64,000 nucleotides of DNA from Umezawaea sp049997955 (lineage in GTDB: Bacteria; Actinomycetota; Actinomycetes; Mycobacteriales; Pseudonocardiaceae). The first letter of the stretch is position 1; every line of letters begins with the position of its first letter. The stretch covers positions 8,502 through 72,501 of the forward strand of contig JAEBDY010000027.1 of the NCBI GenBank assembly GCA_049997955.1, written 5' to 3'. The position numbers and the translations under genes are program-made. This document shows, piece by piece, positions 33,788 through 42,089 of the stretch. Under the pieces are notes generated by a model that saw only the letters and a list, made by a program, of their open reading frames with translations, did no database searches and was not told the DNA's origin.

Positions 33788-35893
33788 GTGGTGTCGGCAA
33801 GGTTCCCGTCCGGTGCGGCGTACGTCGAGGCGCTGCAGAACACGGCGCTGTGCTTCGACGACCCGGAGCTGAAGGGCGCTCGCGTCGCGCTGGACAAGCT
33901 GCACCGCCCGAGGGCGATCTCGGGCAACTTCGCCAGCGTGTTCTCGGTGACCGCGGCGAACGGGCGGCGCTACGCGATCAAGTGCTTCACCAGGGAGGTC
34001 TCCGACCAGGAGGTCCGCTACCGCGCGGTCAGCGACCACCTGGCCAAGCTCGACCACCGCTGGAAGGTGGGGTTCACCTACCTGCCGCACGGGATCATGG
34101 TCGAGGGGCACCGCTACCCGATCCTCAAGATGGACTGGGTGGAGGCCACGAGCCTCACCCGGTGGCTCGACGACCACGTGCAGGACTCGGTCGCCGTCGT
34201 CCGCGTGGCGCAGCGGTTCGCCGAGCTCGTGGCGGAGTTGGAGCACGCGGGCATCGCGCACGGCGACCTCCAGCACGGCAACCTGCTCGTCGTCGCCGAC
34301 GGATCGCTCCGGCTGGTCGACTACGACGGCATGTTCGTCCCGGCGCTGGAGGGCGCGGGCGCCGCGGAGATCGGGCACCGCAACTACCAGTCGCCGTCGC
34401 GGTCGCAGTCGGACTTCGACCCGACGATCGACCGGTTCTCCGCGTGGGTGATCTACCTGTCGCTGGTCGCCCTCGCGGCGGAGCCCGCGCTGTGGACCCA
34501 GCTCCGCGAGGACGGCGGCGAGTACCTGCTGCTCGCCGAGGACGACTTCACCGACCCGATCACGTCCAGCCGGTTCTCCATCCTGCTCAACCACGTCTCG
34601 CCCGAGGTGCGGCTCCTGGTCGGGCAGGTGCAGGCGCTGGTGGCGATCCCACCGACCCTGCTGCCCGAGCTGAAGCCCATCGCGGTGGACGCCCTGCCGT
34701 CCCGCTCGTACTTCCACCAGCCCACGATCGCGGGCCTGCCCGCGTGGATGGCCGACCACGTCGCGGACGTGGAGCCGGTCGTGGAGCGGCGCTTCACCCG
34801 CCGCGGGCCCGGTCTGGTCGCGGCGACGGTGCTGCTGGCCGTCGTCCTGGTCGGCCTGGTGGTGCTGGGCGCGCTCGCCGTGGTCGGGCCCGCGCTCGCC
34901 TGCGGTCTCGCGGCGCTCAGCGGTGTGCTGTGGTGCGCCGACGTGGCCCTGGTCTACCTGCGCGGGGCGGAGGCGAAGGCCGCGCGCGAAGCGCGGTCCC
35001 ACCGGGACAAGGCGCGGCAGGAGCAGGTCTCGGCGAACCAGCAGCTGGCCGCGGCGGACAAACGGGCCGACCAGCTCGCCGACGCCGCGAAGCGGAGCAC
35101 CGAGGACGGCCGCAAGCGCAGGCAGACCGTGCAGGCCACGCACGGCAGCGAACTCGCGGTGGTCAACCAGGAGCACACGCGGTACCTGGCGATGATCGCG
35201 GCCGAACGCACCGGCACCGCCAACCAGCTGCGCCAGGAACTCGCCCAGGCGCTGCTCGCGGCCCAGGCCGAGCACGTGCGCGGCAAGCTGGAGAAGATCC
35301 TGATCTCCGAGAGCGGCGTCGACGGCATCGGCGGCAAGCTCGTCGGCAACCTGCGGGACGCGGGCATCGTCACGGCGGCCGACTTCGACGGCGTCGGCTA
35401 CATGGTCAACGGCCAGTTCCAGAACAAGATCGCCCAGTTCCACCTGACCTCCGGCTACTCCGTGCGGGTCCCCGGCATCGGCGAGGTGAAGGCGAACCGC
35501 CTGGAGGCGTGGCGCAAGGAGCAGGAGCACCACGCCCGCCGTTCGCAGCCGATCCGCCTGCACGACGGCCAGCTGAAGGTGATCGAGGCCAGGTTCCGCA
35601 CGCAGCTGCTGCAACTCGGCACCGCCGAGCAGCAGGCGCAGGCCACCGCCCAGCAGAAGAAGGCCCTGCTCAACCAGCGCCTCAGCCACGACCTGGCCGC
35701 GCTGGACCTGGAGCAGCGCGCGCTGACCGCGAAGGCGTCGCAGGACCAGAGCAGGCACGCTCCGGTGCTCCGCAAGGCGCAGGAGGACGCCGAACGCGCC
35801 ACCCGCCGCTACGAGTCGGCCGTGCGCGAGGCGGACGCGCACCGGCGCATCACCTACCCGCGCTTCCTGGCGTTCGCGGTGACGGGGAAGTAG
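33788..35893 (+). CDS. Membrane-anchored Ser/Thr kinase-like protein with coiled coils and helix-hairpin-helix motifs
   Basis: 701 residues. The kinase domain (about 25-300) has Lys K65 in YAIKCF, catalytic H158-G-D160 in HGDLQHGNLL and D178 in DYDG replacing DFG. HGD and DYDG are typical of the atypical STKs of TerY-P triads. Two membrane helices lie at about 342-366 and 370-392. Then a charged, Gln/Ala-rich coiled coil (395-500), two HhH motifs (GIGGKLVGNLRDAG at about 513, VPGIGEVKANRLEAW at about 561) and a second coiled coil (600-690). HhH motifs suggest DNA contact. GTG 33788 or 33791 could start. A terminator follows directly. Confidence 0.88.
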   Translation: MVSARFPSGAAYVEALQNTALCFDDPELKGARVALDKLHRPRAISGNFASVFSVTAANGRRYAIKCFTREVSDQEVRYRAVSDHLAKLDHRWKVGFTYLPHGIMVEGHRYPILKMDWVEATSLTRWLDDHVQDSVAVVRVAQRFAELVAELEHAGIAHGDLQHGNLLVVADGSLRLVDYDGMFVPALEGAGAAEIGHRNYQSPSRSQSDFDPTIDRFSAWVIYLSLVALAAEPALWTQLREDGGEYLLLAEDDFTDPITSSRFSILLNHVSPEVRLLVGQVQALVAIPPTLLPELKPIAVDALPSRSYFHQPTIAGLPAWMADHVADVEPVVERRFTRRGPGLVAATVLLAVVLVGLVVLGALAVVGPALACGLAALSGVLWCADVALVYLRGAEAKAAREARSHRDKARQEQVSANQQLAAADKRADQLADAAKRSTEDGRKRRQTVQATHGSELAVVNQEHTRYLAMIAAERTGTANQLRQELAQALLAAQAEHVRGKLEKILISESGVDGIGGKLVGNLRDAGIVTAADFDGVGYMVNGQFQNKIAQFHLTSGYSVRVPGIGEVKANRLEAWRKEQEHHARRSQPIRLHDGQLKVIEARFRTQLLQLGTAEQQAQATAQQKKALLNQRLSHDLAALDLEQRALTAKASQDQSRHAPVLRKAQEDAERATRRYESAVREADAHRRITYPRFLAFAVTGK

Positions 35894-35918
35894 CGCCCGA
35901 CCCCGGCGGGGTCGGGCG
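35894..35918. terminator. Terminator of the vWA-PP2C-kinase operon
   Basis: A perfect 11-bp stem (35894-35904 with 35908-35918) and a 3-base loop, starting at the first base after the kinase stop. It also ends near the convergent VOC gene and can serve both strands. Confidence 0.85.
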
Positions 35919-35926
35919 CGTCCCGG

Positions 35927-36307
35927 CTACGCCCGCGGTTCGGGCTGGAGGATGCCGAAGATGTTGCCCTCGGTGTCCTTGTAGTAGGCGAGCTTGCCGA
36001 TCCCCGGCACGGTGTCCTTCGCCAGCGCGACCGTGCCGCCCGCGCGTTCGGCGGCGGCGGTGTACGCGTCGATGTCGTCCACGGCGATGGTCAGCGGCGA
36101 GGCGTTGACCGGGGCGTCGGGGGCCGGTTCGGGGCCTCGGCGGACGGTGAGGCCGCCGTTGATCCCGTCGCCCTCGTCACCGGTCTTGATGGACCAGTAG
36201 TCCATCTCGCCGAACCGCTGGAACTTCCACCCGAACGTCGACTCGTAGAAGGCCTGGGCACGCGCTGGGTCCGAGGCGTGGATCTCGAAGTGCACTGGGC
36301 GTGGCAT
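35927..36307 (-). CDS. VOC (glyoxalase/bleomycin-resistance fold) protein
   Basis: 126 residues. Two beta-alpha-beta-beta-beta repeats: PVHFEIHASDPARAQAFYES and LTIAVDDIDAYTAAAERAG, ending DTEGNIFGILQP. His6 and Glu8 in the first strand and Glu116 in the last are the usual metal ligands. Family roles range from glyoxalase to antibiotic binding; no substrate can be assigned. It is divergent from another VOC gene. Confidence 0.85.
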   Translation of the reverse strand: MPRPVHFEIHASDPARAQAFYESTFGWKFQRFGEMDYWSIKTGDEGDGINGGLTVRRGPEPAPDAPVNASPLTIAVDDIDAYTAAAERAGGTVALAKDTVPGIGKLAYYKDTEGNIFGILQPEPRA

Positions 36308-36382
36308 GGGGCGGACGGTACGCCCGAAATCGGCGGCTATCCAGGACCGGGGCTGTCACCAATTCGGCTTAACGTCGATCGC

Positions 36383-36784
36383 ATGGGACTGAACATCCAG
36401 GTGGCCTTCGACTCGCACGACCCCGCCAAGCTGGCCGAGTTCTGGGCCGTGGCCGCGGGGTACGTGCCGCAACCACCGCCGAAGGGGTTCGACACGTGGG
36501 AGGACTTCGGGCGGTCGATCAACCTCCCGGAGGAGCGCTGGAACGACCAGACGGCACTGGTCGACCCCGACGGCAAGGGACCGCGGATCTTCATCCAGAA
36601 GGTCCCGGAGGGCAAGACGGCGAAGAACCGCGTGCACCTCGACATCGATCCGGGACCGGACAAGGCGGCCCACGTGGCGAAGCTCGTCGACGCGGGCGCG
36701 AAGGTGGTCGCGGAAGTGGACGAGCCGACCGGCAGGTGCACGGTTCTGCAGGACCCAGAGGGCAACGAGTTCTGCGTGCACTAG
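36383..36784 (+). CDS. VOC family protein (Glyoxalase_6 type)
   Basis: 133 residues. Opening IQVAFDSHDPAKLAEFWAVA, middle RIFIQKVPEGKTAKNRVHLD and close VLQDPEGNEFCVH match the Glyoxalase_6 group common in actinobacteria. ATG 36383 was chosen because it begins the first strand and lies 7 bases after TAACGT (36370-36375), a leaderless-type box; a longer in-frame start would overlap the divergent VOC gene. Function unknown. Confidence 0.82.
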   Translation: MGLNIQVAFDSHDPAKLAEFWAVAAGYVPQPPPKGFDTWEDFGRSINLPEERWNDQTALVDPDGKGPRIFIQKVPEGKTAKNRVHLDIDPGPDKAAHVAKLVDAGAKVVAEVDEPTGRCTVLQDPEGNEFCVH

Positions 36785-36805
36785 GCCGGTCGGCCCGGTC
36801 CACTG

Positions 36806-36880
36806 GTGCGGTGACCGCTAACCCTTGCCGGGTTTCGCCCTGAGACGCGCGAAACCCGGTGAGGATTGCGGTCACCGCAC
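36806..36880. terminator. Nested double hairpin between convergent genes
   Basis: The outer stem pairs 36806-36818 with 36868-36880 (13 bp, perfect) and the inner stem 36828-36838 with 36849-36859 (11 bp, perfect, containing GGGTTTC). The outer right arm reaches the stop codon of the ABC permease. It is probably a bidirectional terminator of unusual two-tier form. Confidence 0.75.
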
Positions 36881-37827
36881 TAGCTGGTGACGTCCTTGGT
36901 GGTGAAGCGGCGGGCGGCGAGCAGCGTGAACAGCCCGCCGTACACCAGCGCCGAGAACACACCCTTGGTCATCTCGGTCCAGTCGATGTCCGTCGACAGC
37001 AGGTCCGCCCACGACAGCGCGTAGTGCGTCGGCAGGTACTGCCGCAGGTCGCCGAGCGCGGTGATCTGGTCGAGGATCTGCGACAGGATCGACACGAGCA
37101 CCGCGCCGCCGACCGCGCCCAGTGGCGCGTCGGTGGCGACGGACAGGAACATCGCCAGGCCCGCGACCCAGAACAGGTGGATCGCGATGTAGCCGACCGC
37201 GAGCACCAGCGCCGTCACGCCGTCGCCGAACGACGCGGCCTCGCCGGTGGGGCTCACCAGTTCGCCGGAGCCGTACCAGACGACGCCGACGGCCAGCGCG
37301 ACCGCGGGCAGCAGCGCCAGCGCGAACACCGACAGCAGCCCGGACGAGATGGCCTTGCGGCGCAGCAGCCGGTGCCGCGGGATCGGCGCGGCGAGCAGGT
37401 ACTTCAGGCTCGACCACGACGCCTCGCTGGCGATCGTGTCGCCGAAGAACAGCGCCACGATCATCGGCAGCAGGAAGCTGCTCGTCACGAACAGCGTCAG
37501 CAGCACGAAGTTCACGCCGCTGGCCGTTGCCAGGTCGACGAACCCGCCGGACCTGCGGTTCGGCGACGCCTCACCCAGCTCGAACGAGATCACCAGGATG
37601 ATCGGCAGCAGCACCAGGAACGCCAGCACGAGCTGGGTCCGGCGCCGCCGCAGCTGGCGGATCAGCTCCACCCGCAGCGGCATCGTCTTGCGGGCGCGGT
37701 AGCCGACGGTCGAGCCGTCCGGCGCGACCGCGTTCACCTCGCTCGCCACGGCCGTGGCCAGGTCGTCGATCGCGGCCGAGTCGGTGTGCACGCCGCCGGC
37801 GCCCAGTTCATCCTTGGAGCCGCTCAC
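36880..37827 (-). CDS. ABC transporter permease (ABC-2 type)
   Basis: 315 residues. A short acidic cytoplasmic lead and MPLRVELIRQLRRRRTQL precede six hydrophobic segments (LVLAFLVLLPIILVISFEL, FVLLTLFVTSSFLLPMIVAL, LSVFALALLPAVALAVGVVW and others), with the ABC-2 coupling segment SWSSLKYLLAAPIPRHRLL. It should pair with the ATPase domain of the upstream fusion protein. GTG 37827 overlaps that gene's stop by 4 bases. The transported substrate is unknown; ABC-2 systems mostly export drugs, lipids or peptides. Confidence 0.88.
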   Translation of the reverse strand: MSGSKDELGAGGVHTDSAAIDDLATAVASEVNAVAPDGSTVGYRARKTMPLRVELIRQLRRRRTQLVLAFLVLLPIILVISFELGEASPNRRSGGFVDLATASGVNFVLLTLFVTSSFLLPMIVALFFGDTIASEASWSSLKYLLAAPIPRHRLLRRKAISSGLLSVFALALLPAVALAVGVVWYGSGELVSPTGEAASFGDGVTALVLAVGYIAIHLFWVAGLAMFLSVATDAPLGAVGGAVLVSILSQILDQITALGDLRQYLPTHYALSWADLLSTDIDWTEMTKGVFSALVYGGLFTLLAARRFTTKDVTS

Positions 37828-40694
37828 GCCGAACTCCCCTCTCCGACGAGTTCCAGGAACGCGTCCTCCAGTCGCCTGCGCGGACCGACCTGGTCGACCA
37901 TGATCCCGGCCTTGACCAGTTCGCCCAGCGCGACCGCGCGGGGCGTGCCGTTGAGGCCCGCGTGCACGAGTTCGCCGTCGACGTGCACGTCGTGCACGCC
38001 GTCCAGGGCGCGCAGCACGGTCGCTGCCTGCATCGGCTCGTCCACCTTGAACGTGGCCTCGCCGCCGCCCTGCGCGATGTCCTCGACCAGGCCCGCGGCG
38101 ACCAGCTGGCCCTTGTGCATCACCACGACGTGCGTGCAGGTCTGCTCGACCTCGGCCAGCAGGTGGCTGGAGACCAGCACCGTCCGGCCCGCCGCCGCGT
38201 AGCGGCGCAGCACGTCGCGCATCTGGTGGATCTGGGGCGGGTCGAGACCGTTGGTGGGTTCGTCCAGCACGAGCAGGTCCGGCAGGCCGAGCATCGCCTG
38301 CGCGATGGCCAGCCGCTGCCGCATGCCCTGGCTGTACGTGCGCACCTTGCGGTTCACGGCGTTGCCGAGGCCCGCGATCTCCAGCGCCTCCTCGAAGTGC
38401 GCCTGCTCGACCGGTCGGCCGGTGGCCGCCCAGTACAGGTGCAGGTTCGCCGTGCCGGACAGGTGCGGCAGGAAGCCGGCGCCCTCGACGAACGACCCGA
38501 TGCGGGACAGCACGGGCGCGCCGGGCGTGATCTTGTGCCCGAACACCCTGATGCCGCCCTCGGACGGGTGGATCAGGCCCATCAGCATCCGCAGCGTGGT
38601 GGTCTTGCCCGCGCCGTTCGGCCCGAGCAGGCCCAGCACCTGGCCGTGCTCGACCCGGAAGGACAGGTCCTTCACGGCGGTGAGCTTGCCGGGGTACGAC
38701 TTGGTCAGGTTCTCGATCACCAGCGGCACGGTGAGCAGGTCGGGGTCGACGTCCGCGGCGAGCCTGCGCCGGAACGCGGCCACGACGCCGACCGCGACGA
38801 AGACCAGCAGCACGATGCCGATGCCCCACAGCGCGGTGGTCGGCGCCCCGGTGGCGGCGTTCGTGCCCGGCACCACGGGCAGCTGGATGGAGTCGTCCGC
38901 CAGCGAGACCCGGTAGGCCGCCGGGGTCTCGGCGTTCGCGTACGACTGGTCGGTGGTCGCCACGACCAGCTGCACGCGGTGGTTGCTCTCGACCGGTCGC
39001 ACGATCCCCGCGAGCGACACGGTCACGTCGACCGGGCTGCCGTCGGCGGGCAGGGACGTGATCCGCACGGGTGCCACGGCCGCGCCGGGCAGCGTGCGGT
39101 TGCCGTTCGCGTCGGCGTCGTAGAACTTCACGAACAGCACCGCGCCCTCGGCGGGCACCGGCTGACCGGGCACCGCCGCGACCCGCAGCTTCACCGTGGG
39201 GGAGCCCGCGACCAGCACCTGCGAGGTGAGCTGCTCGGAGCTGAACACGGCTGCCTGGCCGGGCAGGTCGATCGACAGCCTGCTGGACAGCGAGTTCGAC
39301 CCGCTGAGCACCGCGCCGAAGCCCGGCAGGCTGCTCACCGCGGCCGGGTTGCCGCCCGCGGGGTTGACCACGACCTGCTCGCGGCCCTGGAGGGGCAGCG
39401 AGGTCCGCTCGGTCGCGGAGCCGCCGGTGAGGCCGGGGTAGCTCCCCGAGGTCACGGTCCGGATCGAGGACGTCCCGTTGGTGCGGAACGCGCCCTGCAC
39501 CGCGTACTCGAAGCCGGTGCCGGGGTCGGTGCCCTTGTTCTGCAGGTGGAACGCCATCCAGTCGGCGATCTCGCCGCGCAGGGACGCGCCGGGGCTGCCG
39601 CCGTCGTGGCCGCCCGCGTACCAGACGACCTTGACCTCGGCGCCGTTCGCGCTGATCTGCCGGGCGTTCGCGTCGGCCTGGTCGAGGCCGAACAGGGTGT
39701 CCTGCTCGCCCTGCACGATCAGCGTCGGCTGCTTGATCTTGTCCGTGACCGCCACGGGGGAGACGTCGCGCAGCAGCTTCAGCGTCGCCGGGCTCGCCTT
39801 GCCGGTGGTCGCGACCTCCGTGTAGGCGGCGCACACCTCGGGGGTGAAGCGGCCGCACGCGTCCGGCGTCGGCGTGTTGCCGCCGCCGGGCTGACGGCCC
39901 TGCGCGGTCACGGAGCCCGCCGCCGCGGCGGCGTTGCCCACCGGGTCGTCGTCCTCCTGGCCGGGTTCCGGGGCCTCCTGGCCGGGGCTGGCGCCCTCGC
40001 TGCCGGACAGTCCCGCGGAGAAGAAGATGCCCGCCCACGAGCGCTTGAACACGCCGTCCTCGCCGAACGAGCCCGCGGCGGGCGTGGGCGTGTCGGAGGA
40101 CTGGGTGGCACCGGAGTTCGGCAGCAGCGCCTGCGACAGGTCGTTGTAGGTGATCACCGGCGCGAGCGTGTCCACGCGCGCGTCGACGCCCGCGAGCAGC
40201 AGCGACAGCGAGCCGCCGTAGGAGCCGCCGGTCACGCCGACCCTCGGGTCGCCGGGGCCGTCGGTCTGCACCTCCTCGCGGGTGGCCAGCCAGTCGAGCA
40301 GCTTCTGCGCGTCCTTGACCTCGTAGTCGAGGGAGTTGAGGGCGATCTTCCCTTCACTGCGGCCGAAGCCGCGGGCCGAGTAGGCGAGCACGACGAACCC
40401 TCGCTGCGCCAGTTCGGTGGCCTGGGCGGCCACGCTGGCCTTGCTGCCGCCGAAGCCGTGCGGGAGCAGGATGGCGGGTGCGGGTGTCTGGGCGGGCAGG
40501 TACAGCGTGGTGTCGATCTGGATCGTCTGGGAGTTACCCGGACTTTCCGGCACGTCGATCACCGCGTCACGGGTGCTCACCGGCGGAGGGGCGTCTTCCG
40601 ATCGTGTCCAGAGCACGGTGCCGCCGATGAGGGCGAGCACCACTAGCACGATGGGGAGAGACCACCTGCCGCGGAGGCGGGAGAGGTGGGACAC
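37824..40694 (-). CDS. Extracellular S15-type alpha/beta hydrolase fused to a cytoplasmic ABC ATPase
   Basis: 956 residues. A membrane anchor (about 12-30) leads into an Xaa-Pro dipeptidyl-peptidase-like hydrolase with nucleophile S158 in GGSYGGS, Asp near 329 (GEQDTLF) and His near 363 (GGHDGG), followed by a beta-rich C-terminal domain of the CocE/NonD type (about 430-600). A second helix (about 615-637, WGIGIVLLVFVAVGVVAAF) returns the chain to the cytoplasm, where an ABC ATPase follows: Walker A GPNGAGKTTTL near 691, signature YSQGMRQRLAIAQ, Walker B LLVLDEPTNGLDP. Export may be coupled to cleavage of the product. AAGG lies 8-11 bases before the GTG start. Confidence 0.9.
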   Translation of the reverse strand: MSHLSRLRGRWSLPIVLVVLALIGGTVLWTRSEDAPPPVSTRDAVIDVPESPGNSQTIQIDTTLYLPAQTPAPAILLPHGFGGSKASVAAQATELAQRGFVVLAYSARGFGRSEGKIALNSLDYEVKDAQKLLDWLATREEVQTDGPGDPRVGVTGGSYGGSLSLLLAGVDARVDTLAPVITYNDLSQALLPNSGATQSSDTPTPAAGSFGEDGVFKRSWAGIFFSAGLSGSEGASPGQEAPEPGQEDDDPVGNAAAAAGSVTAQGRQPGGGNTPTPDACGRFTPEVCAAYTEVATTGKASPATLKLLRDVSPVAVTDKIKQPTLIVQGEQDTLFGLDQADANARQISANGAEVKVVWYAGGHDGGSPGASLRGEIADWMAFHLQNKGTDPGTGFEYAVQGAFRTNGTSSIRTVTSGSYPGLTGGSATERTSLPLQGREQVVVNPAGGNPAAVSSLPGFGAVLSGSNSLSSRLSIDLPGQAAVFSSEQLTSQVLVAGSPTVKLRVAAVPGQPVPAEGAVLFVKFYDADANGNRTLPGAAVAPVRITSLPADGSPVDVTVSLAGIVRPVESNHRVQLVVATTDQSYANAETPAAYRVSLADDSIQLPVVPGTNAATGAPTTALWGIGIVLLVFVAVGVVAAFRRRLAADVDPDLLTVPLVIENLTKSYPGKLTAVKDLSFRVEHGQVLGLLGPNGAGKTTTLRMLMGLIHPSEGGIRVFGHKITPGAPVLSRIGSFVEGAGFLPHLSGTANLHLYWAATGRPVEQAHFEEALEIAGLGNAVNRKVRTYSQGMRQRLAIAQAMLGLPDLLVLDEPTNGLDPPQIHQMRDVLRRYAAAGRTVLVSSHLLAEVEQTCTHVVVMHKGQLVAAGLVEDIAQGGGEATFKVDEPMQAATVLRALDGVHDVHVDGELVHAGLNGTPRAVALGELVKAGIMVDQVGPRRRLEDAFLELVGEGSSA

Positions 40695-40879
40695 GTCGTG
40701 ACCTTATTGGAGGTTTGCTGAGAACGGGCTGAAGGTGGATGACCGGTGTACCACGTCCCGTCCGTTTCGCAGGCGGGAGCACCGCGGTTCCGGACGGGTG
40801 AAATCGAGGTGTGGCAGGTGCGTCTGGTCACGACGAGTGGCGTCGAGCGCCCCGAGTGGGCCAGACTCTTGTCAAGCGT

Positions 40880-41012
40880 GGAGGGGAGTACTCCCAACGC
40901 AGCGGTGTCGTCAACACGGTGCTCGACCTGAGAGCACCCGGTGCCGTTGGCCGGGCAGAGGACCGCCTGGTGGAGGAGACCTCCGGGCATTGGCGTGCGC
41001 CTGTCCGGAGGT
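40880..41012 (+). promoter_or_regulatory. yybP-ykoY manganese riboswitch controlling terC
   Basis: The leader contains the family signature GGGGAGTA (40883-40890), then GTCGTCAACAC (40907-40917), CCCGGTGCC and AGACCT (40977-40982). P1 can form between GGAGG (40880-40884) and CCTCC (40980-40984). The same 3' strand ACCTCCGG (40979-40986) is also complementary to CCGGAGGT (41005-41012), which contains the terC Shine-Dalgarno sequence. Mn-stabilised P1 would free the ribosome site, so manganese should turn on translation. Mn sensing and control of TerC-type exporters are established for the class; the switching helices are read here. Confidence 0.8.
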
Positions 41013-41019
41013 TGGAATA

Positions 41020-42021
41020 ATGGTAGTTCCCGCGTGGCTGTGGATCGCCACGATCGCCGGTCTCCTGGCGCTCCTCGCCGTCGACCTCGTGATCGTCGAC
41101 CGCAAGCCGCACGAGGTCACCCTCGGTGAGGCGGGCCGCTGGGTGGCGTTCTACGTCGCCGTGGCCATCGCCTTCGGCGCCGGGCTCTGGTTCTTCGCGG
41201 GCAGCCAGCCCGCCACGGAGTTCTTCGCCGGGTACATCACCGAGTACTCGCTCAGCGTCGACAACCTCTTCATCTTCCTGATCATCATGACCACGTTCAA
41301 GGTGCCGTCGATCCACCAGCACAGGGTGCTCCTCATCGGCATCGTGATGGCGCTGGTCATGCGCGGCATCTTCATCGCGGTCGGCGCCGCGGTCATCGCG
41401 CAGTTCAGCTGGGTCTTCTACATCTTCGGCGCGTTCCTCATCTACACCGCCTACAACCTGGCGAGGACGAACCACAACGAGGAAGAGGACGACTTCAAGG
41501 AGAACACCGCGCTGCGGCTCGTGCGGAAGGTCTTCCCGGTCACGGACGAGTACCACGATTCCAAGTCGTTCATCCGGATCAACGGCAAGCGCTTCGTGAC
41601 CCCGATGTTCATCGTGATCGTCGCGATCGGCACCACGGACCTGCTGTTCGCGCTCGACTCGATCCCGGCGATCTTCGGCCTCACCAAGGAGCCGTTCCTC
41701 GTCTTCGCGGCCAACGCCTTCGCCCTGATGGGTCTGCGGCAGCTGTACTTCCTGCTCGGCGGCCTGCTCAGCAAGCTGGTGTACCTGTCGGTCGGCCTGT
41801 CGGTCATCCTCGGGTTCATCGGCGTCAAGCTGATCCTGGAAGCCCTGCACACCAACACGTTCTCGTTCCTCAACGGCGGCGAGGGCCTGCCGGTGCCGAC
41901 GATCGGCATCGAACTCTCGCTCGCGGTGATCGTCGGCGTGCTGGCCATCACCACGATCGCCAGCCTCATCAAGGTGAAGCGCCACCCCGAGGCCGCCAAG
42001 CACGTGGGGTCCTCGCACTAG
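41020..42021 (+). CDS. terC: TerC-family integral membrane protein, probable manganese exporter
   Basis: 333 residues, about nine helices. Typical motifs: FFAGYITEYSLSVDNLFIFL (acidic metal-site residues in EYSLSVDN) and GTTDLLFALDSIPAIFGLT (second DS site), with ALMGLRQLYFLLGGL. Alx/TerC/MeeF proteins export Mn and help metalate secreted proteins. ATG 41020 lies 8 bases after GGAGG (41007-41011). The yybP-ykoY riboswitch upstream gives independent support for a Mn role. The terminator downstream is shared with the convergent amidohydrolase. Confidence 0.93.
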   Translation: MVVPAWLWIATIAGLLALLAVDLVIVDRKPHEVTLGEAGRWVAFYVAVAIAFGAGLWFFAGSQPATEFFAGYITEYSLSVDNLFIFLIIMTTFKVPSIHQHRVLLIGIVMALVMRGIFIAVGAAVIAQFSWVFYIFGAFLIYTAYNLARTNHNEEEDDFKENTALRLVRKVFPVTDEYHDSKSFIRINGKRFVTPMFIVIVAIGTTDLLFALDSIPAIFGLTKEPFLVFAANAFALMGLRQLYFLLGGLLSKLVYLSVGLSVILGFIGVKLILEALHTNTFSFLNGGEGLPVPTIGIELSLAVIVGVLAITTIASLIKVKRHPEAAKHVGSSH

Positions 42022-42034
42022 AGCCGGAAGAAGT

Positions 42035-42079
42035 CCGTGGGCGGGTCGGGAAACCCCTAGCTCCCCGACCCGCCCACGG
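42035..42079. terminator. Bidirectional terminator between terC and the amidohydrolase
   Basis: A perfect 16-bp stem (42035-42050 with 42064-42079) and a 13-base loop between two convergent stops. Confidence 0.85.
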
Positions 42080-42089
42080 CACTTCGGCG

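Noticed and set aside
32144..42021. A single ter gene cluster joining the TerY-P triad and terC
   Set aside because: Minus-strand genes, terminators and a dedicated Mn riboswitch separate them; terC looks independently controlled, so proximity may be chance.
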